Shown here: positions 61,106 through 64,000 of the stretch, one piece after another | How the letters are laid out: the number at the start of each line of letters is the position of its first letter | How positions within the stretch are numbered: the first letter of the stretch is position 1 | Source of the DNA: an uncultured Oscillospiraceae bacterium | GTDB lineage: Bacteria > Bacillota > Clostridia > Oscillospirales > Oscillospiraceae | Length of the DNA: 64,000 nucleotides | Reading direction: 5' to 3' | Assembly (NCBI GenBank): GCA_947627325.1 | Contig: CANQVO010000004.1 | Span: 124,001 to 188,000, forward strand | Translations under genes and position numbers: made by a program | Notes under the pieces: generated by a model | Told to the model about the DNA's origin: nothing | Database searches by the model: none | What the model saw: the letters and a program-made list of their open reading frames with translations, nothing else

Positions 61106-62240
61106 ATCTGCCCACTTCCGTGACCGTCACCAGCGTGTAGGGCTGGCGGCTCCAGGTACGGATGTTGCGCTGGACGGCCTGGGCGGTGGTGTAGGTGTCG
61201 TTCAGGGTCACCCGGGCGGCGCCCTGGGCGGCGTTGATATCGCTGACCAGGTTGGCCGCCTGGGCGGTGACGTTCCGCCCCCGGGGGGCCACGCCCCCGG
61301 ACCAGACCCGCCAGTTGCCCTCCTTCGCCCCGCCCTGGAGGAAGGCCACCTGATTCGTCTCCGCCCGCAGGATGTGGCTCAGCCGCTCATTCCCCACCCG
61401 GAAGTCCCCCTCCGGGTCCTCCGGGCCCAACAGCAGGCCGATCTGGTGCCCCGCGGCGGCGGCGGAGCGAACGTCCGCGTCCCGGGTGAGCAGGTCATCG
61501 GGGGAGAAGAGGAACAGGGCGGAGTACCCCGCGGAGGAAAAGGCGTTCAGCAGGGTCTGGAACCCGCCCCCGTCGGTGCAGGCCACGGCGAAGGAGAGGT
61601 CCAAGGGCTGGACCTGTTCATCCGGCGGCGGGGTGGGGGTGGGGCCGGCCGTGGGCTCCGGGGAGGAGGGGGGCGCCTCCGCCGCCGCCTGGCTCTCCGC
61701 GTACTGCCGCAGGGGGCCGGCGGCCATGGTGGCGGCGGAGACGCCGAACTTGGCGTCGCTCAAGGTCGCCTGGGAGGAGCGGATCCGGGCCAGGGAGACG
61801 ATGCCGTCGGCCAGGGGGAGGCGGGAATAGGAGTAGGTCAGGCCGAAGAACTCCGCCACAAAGCGCACAGGGATGAAGACCACGCCGTCCCGGCTGATGA
61901 CCCGGGCGGCGTAGCTGTTGCCCTCCTTGTCCTCCGCCCCCGCCCGGTTGAGGTAAAAGATCAGGGTCTTCTCCCGGTTGAAGATGGTGAAGGTGCCGTT
62001 GGTGCGGTTGGTGGCGTAGGTGAGCCCCAGGCCCTTATCCTCCAGAAGGGTGCAGGGGGCGTAGAGGTTGCCGTCCCGGAGCACGGGCATGGACTCGGCG
62101 CTGATGAAGCTCAGCATCAGCGTGTCGTTCACCCCCAGCAGATACACGTCCTCATAGGCCGCCAGCGCCGTCGGCCCGGACAGGAGCAGGGTCACCAGCA
62201 GGGCCGCCAGACACGCCAGCGCCACCCATCGCTTTTTCAC
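61104..62240 (-). CDS. Exported stalk-domain protein with deacetylase-like C-terminus
   Basis: A 378-aa exported protein. Signal peptide or anchor 1-25 (ALACLAALLVTLLL), then a copper-amine-oxidase N-like stalk domain (about 40-165): NLYAPCTLLEDKGLGL, RDGVVFIPVRFVAEFFGLTYSY. A Pro/Ser/Glu linker follows (about 180-205). The C-terminal part (LSFAVACTDGGGFQTLLNAFSSAGYSALFLF, AAAGHQIGLLLG) has the strand order of NodB polysaccharide deacetylases but lacks the metal-binding HxxxH and clear catalytic Asp, so it is probably not active as such. GTG 62240 is chosen behind GGGGTGG; GTG 62249 is possible. Confidence 0.6.
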   Translation of the reverse strand: MKKRWVALACLAALLVTLLLSGPTALAAYEDVYLLGVNDTLMLSFISAESMPVLRDGNLYAPCTLLEDKGLGLTYATNRTNGTFTIFNREKTLIFYLNRAGAEDKEGNSYAARVISRDGVVFIPVRFVAEFFGLTYSYSRLPLADGIVSLARIRSSQATLSDAKFGVSAATMAAGPLRQYAESQAAAEAPPSSPEPTAGPTPTPPPDEQVQPLDLSFAVACTDGGGFQTLLNAFSSAGYSALFLFSPDDLLTRDADVRSAAAAGHQIGLLLGPEDPEGDFRVGNERLSHILRAETNQVAFLQGGAKEGNWRVWSGGVAPRGRNVTAQAANLVSDINAAQGAARVTLNDTYTTAQAVQRNIRTWSRQPYTLVTVTEVGR

Positions 62241-62270
62241 TCCGGCCACCCCATTTCGTAATTTTCAGAG

Positions 62271-62291
62271 AAAAAATAACGCTGTGTTATC
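62271..62291 (-). terminator. Weak terminator of asnS
   Basis: Minus strand: ATAAC-ACAGC-GTTAT followed by TTTTTT; short stem with a good T run. Confidence 0.5.
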
Positions 62292-62297
62292 GTGAGA

Positions 62298-63692
62298 TCA
62301 GAACTCCGCGTTGCCCACCGTGCGGGGGTGGAGGGCCACGTCCCGGATGTTGGACACCCCCGTCAGGTACATGATCAGCCGCTCAAAGCCCAGGCCGAAG
62401 CCGGCGTGGGTGCAGGTGCCGTAGCGGCGCAGGTCCAGATACCACCAGTAGTCCTCCGGCTTCATCCCCAGCTCCCGGATGCGCCCTTCCAGCACCTCCA
62501 GCCGCTCCTCCCTCTGGGACCCGCCGATGATCTCCCCGATGCCGGGGACCAGGCAGTCCGCGGCGGCCACGGTCTTGCCGTCGGGGTTGAGGCGCATATA
62601 GAACGCCTTGATCTCCTTGGGGTAGTCGGTGACGAAGATGGGCTTTTGGAAGTGCCGCTCGGTGAGGTAGCGCTCGTGCTCGGTCTGGAGGTCGCACCCC
62701 CAGGAGACGGGGTAGTCGAACTTTTCCCCGGACTTTCGCAGGATGTCCACCGCCTCGGTGTAGCTCACCCGGCCAAAGTCGCTGCTGACCACGTGCTGGA
62801 GCCGGTCCAGCAGGCCCTTGTCCACAAAGGCGTTGAAGAACTTCAGCTCCTCCGGGCACTGGTCCATCACGTAGCGGATGACGTACTTGATCATGTCCTC
62901 CGCCACGTCCATGTAGCCGGTCAGGTCGCAGAAGGCCATCTCCGGCTCGATCATCCAGAACTCGGCGGCGTGGCGCTGGGTGTTGGACTTCTCCGCCCGG
63001 AAGGTGGGGCCGAAGGTATACACGTCCCCAAAGGCCATGGCGAAGTTCTCCGCGTTCAGCTGGCCGGAGACGGTGAGGCTGGCGGGCTTGCCGAAGAAGT
63101 CCTGGGTGTAGTCCACCCCGCCGTCCTCCGTCCGGGGCACGTCGTTCAGGTCCAGGGTGGTCACCTGGAACATCTCCCCGGCCCCCTCGCAGTCGGAGGC
63201 GGTGATGATGGGGGTGTGGACGTAGACAAAGCCCCGCTCCTGGAAGAAGCGGTGGATGGCGAAGGCGGCCACACTGCGGACCCGGTAGGTGGCGGAGAAC
63301 AGGTTGGTCCGGGGCCGCAGGTGCTGGATGGTCCGCAGATACTCCACGCTGTGGCGCTTTTTCTGGAGGGGGTAGTCCGGGGTGGAGGGGCCCTCCACCC
63401 GGATGGACGTGGCCCGCAGCTCCAAGGGCTGCTTGGCCTGGGGGGTCAGCACCACCCGGCCTGTGATGACAAAGGCGGCGCCCACGTTCTGCCGGGCCAC
63501 CTCCTTAAAATTGTCGATCTCCCCGTCGGCAAAGACCACCTGGAGGTTCTGGAAGGCCGAGCCGTCGTTCAGCTCCAGAAAGCCGAAGGTCTTCATGTCC
63601 CGGATGGTCCGGGCCCAGCCGCAGACGGTGAGCTCCTTCCCCTCCAGGGCGTCCATTTGGGCAAACAGCTGGCGGATGGTCGTTCTTTTCAT
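62298..63692 (-). CDS. asnS: Asparaginyl-tRNA synthetase
   Basis: A 464-aa class IIb synthetase charging tRNA-Asn. OB-fold anticodon domain (1-120: [24 protein letters not shown]), then the catalytic domain with motif 2 [22 protein letters not shown] and motif 3 [26 protein letters not shown] and GFERL distinguish AsnRS from AspRS. Start ATG 63692 behind GAGAGGGAT. Promoter TTGTAA-17-TATAAT lies 45-70 bp upstream. Confidence 0.96.
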   Translation of the reverse strand: MKRTTIRQLFAQMDALEGKELTVCGWARTIRDMKTFGFLELNDGSAFQNLQVVFADGEIDNFKEVARQNVGAAFVITGRVVLTPQAKQPLELRATSIRVEGPSTPDYPLQKKRHSVEYLRTIQHLRPRTNLFSATYRVRSVAAFAIHRFFQERGFVYVHTPIITASDCEGAGEMFQVTTLDLNDVPRTEDGGVDYTQDFFGKPASLTVSGQLNAENFAMAFGDVYTFGPTFRAEKSNTQRHAAEFWMIEPEMAFCDLTGYMDVAEDMIKYVIRYVMDQCPEELKFFNAFVDKGLLDRLQHVVSSDFGRVSYTEAVDILRKSGEKFDYPVSWGCDLQTEHERYLTERHFQKPIFVTDYPKEIKAFYMRLNPDGKTVAAADCLVPGIGEIIGGSQREERLEVLEGRIRELGMKPEDYWWYLDLRRYGTCTHAGFGLGFERLIMYLTGVSNIRDVALHPRTVGNAEF

Positions 63693-63736
63693 GGCAGATC
63701 CCTCTCATTTCTCCGGGGTAGATTTTGACCGAATCC

Positions 63737-63765
63737 ATTATAGTGTATCTTTTCCCGTTTTACAA
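63737..63765 (-). promoter_or_regulatory. Sigma-A promoter of asnS
   Basis: Minus strand: TTGTAA, 17 bp, TATAAT (63737-63742). No T-box leader is present in the 45-bp 5' region. Confidence 0.8.
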
Positions 63766-63785
63766 GCGCAACTTCCCCCGCCCCG

Positions 63786-63814
63786 GCATAAATTCCCACC
63801 CCGGCACGTATCAT
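63786..63814 (+). promoter_or_regulatory. Candidate sigma-E promoter of spoIIID
   Basis: GCATAAA and CGTATCAT, about 14 bp apart, resemble the sporulation sigma-E elements; spoIIID is a sigma-E gene in Bacillus and Clostridia. No sigma-A promoter is visible. Confidence 0.35.
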
Positions 63815-63844
63815 GTCTCAGACAACGGGTAGGGAGTGTTGCCA

Positions 63845-64000
63845 TTGAAGGGAAACATGGAGGAGCGGGCCGCCGCCCTGGCCCGGTACATCATCGACAG
63901 CGGCGCCACCGTCCGCGCCGCCGCCCAGAAGTTCGGGCTGTCCAAATCCACCGTCCACAAAGACCTGGTGGACCGCCTGCCCCTGTTCCACCCCGGGCTC
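63845..64000 (+). CDS. spoIIID: Sporulation regulator SpoIIID (partial, runs off the window)
   Basis: The first 52 codons of a mother-cell transcription factor. EERAAALARYIIDSGATVR and AAQKFGLSKSTVHKDLVDRLP match SpoIIID, whose recognition helix is SKSTVHKD. Start at TTG 63845 gives the family's usual N-terminus and has GTAGGGAGT upstream; the ATG four codons later is less likely. SpoIIID is restricted to endospore formers, so it supports the view that the organism sporulates. Confidence 0.92.
   Translation, partial: MKGNMEERAAALARYIIDSGATVRAAAQKFGLSKSTVHKDLVDRLPLFHPGL

Noticed and set aside
63693-63745. T-box before asnS
   Set aside because: The 5' region is about 45 bp, too short for a T-box leader.

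Overview
The window looks like the chromosome of a GC-rich, spore-forming gut Clostridium of the Oscillospiraceae type (Flavonifractor/Intestinimonas/Lawsonibacter-like). This is an inference from gene content: SpoIIID, S-layer-homology surface enzymes, an ECF S component, two-copy FeoA plus FeoB, a clostridial LexA promoter, strong AGGAGG Shine-Dalgarno sites and frequent GTG/TTG starts. No marker gene allows a species call.

Region 1 (1-4.5 kb) is AT-rich and foreign-looking. It holds a PD-(D/E)xK nuclease and a superfamily 1 helicase broken by one frameshift, and reads as a decaying defence module. It ends in a 180-bp sequence whose last 45 bases are the 3' half of a CAT-anticodon tRNA.

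Region 2 (4.5-15.1 kb) is bounded by that sequence and by a second copy at 14.95-15.12 kb, so it looks like an integrated island. Just inside the left end is the C-terminal remnant of a tyrosine integrase. The cargo is (a) a translationally coupled pair of a Dam-type methylase and a 768-aa protein joining a PD-(D/E)xK-like segment to a DGQHR (DndB-like) domain, and (b) a complete phosphate regulon, pstSCAB-phoU plus a PhoP/PhoR-type two-component system, of intermediate GC.

Region 3 (15.1-64 kb) is GC-rich core chromosome. It carries two giant secreted pectin enzymes, both ending in three SLH domains: a CE8 pectin esterase with an SGNH rhamnogalacturonan acetylesterase, controlled or at least preceded by a MarR regulator, and a PL9 pectate lyase. 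A KduD-type dehydrogenase gives an intracellular link to uronate catabolism. Between them lie a run of small transport and enzyme genes, an orphan TRAP binding protein, a surface barnase-like RNase and a complete livKHMGF operon.

From 40 to 64 kb come a CLC channel, a DnaQ-like exonuclease, a 1-kb non-coding island with 314-bp inverted repeats and a candidate small RNA, two XRE regulators, lepA, a heterodimeric ABC exporter, lexA, a diacylglycerol kinase-type lipid kinase, galE-galM, a DtxR-regulated feoA-feoA-feoB locus with its small Cys-rich partner, a stalk-domain secreted protein, asnS and the start of spoIIID. Most intergenic regions have clear sigma-A promoters and perfect-stem terminators, which are listed.
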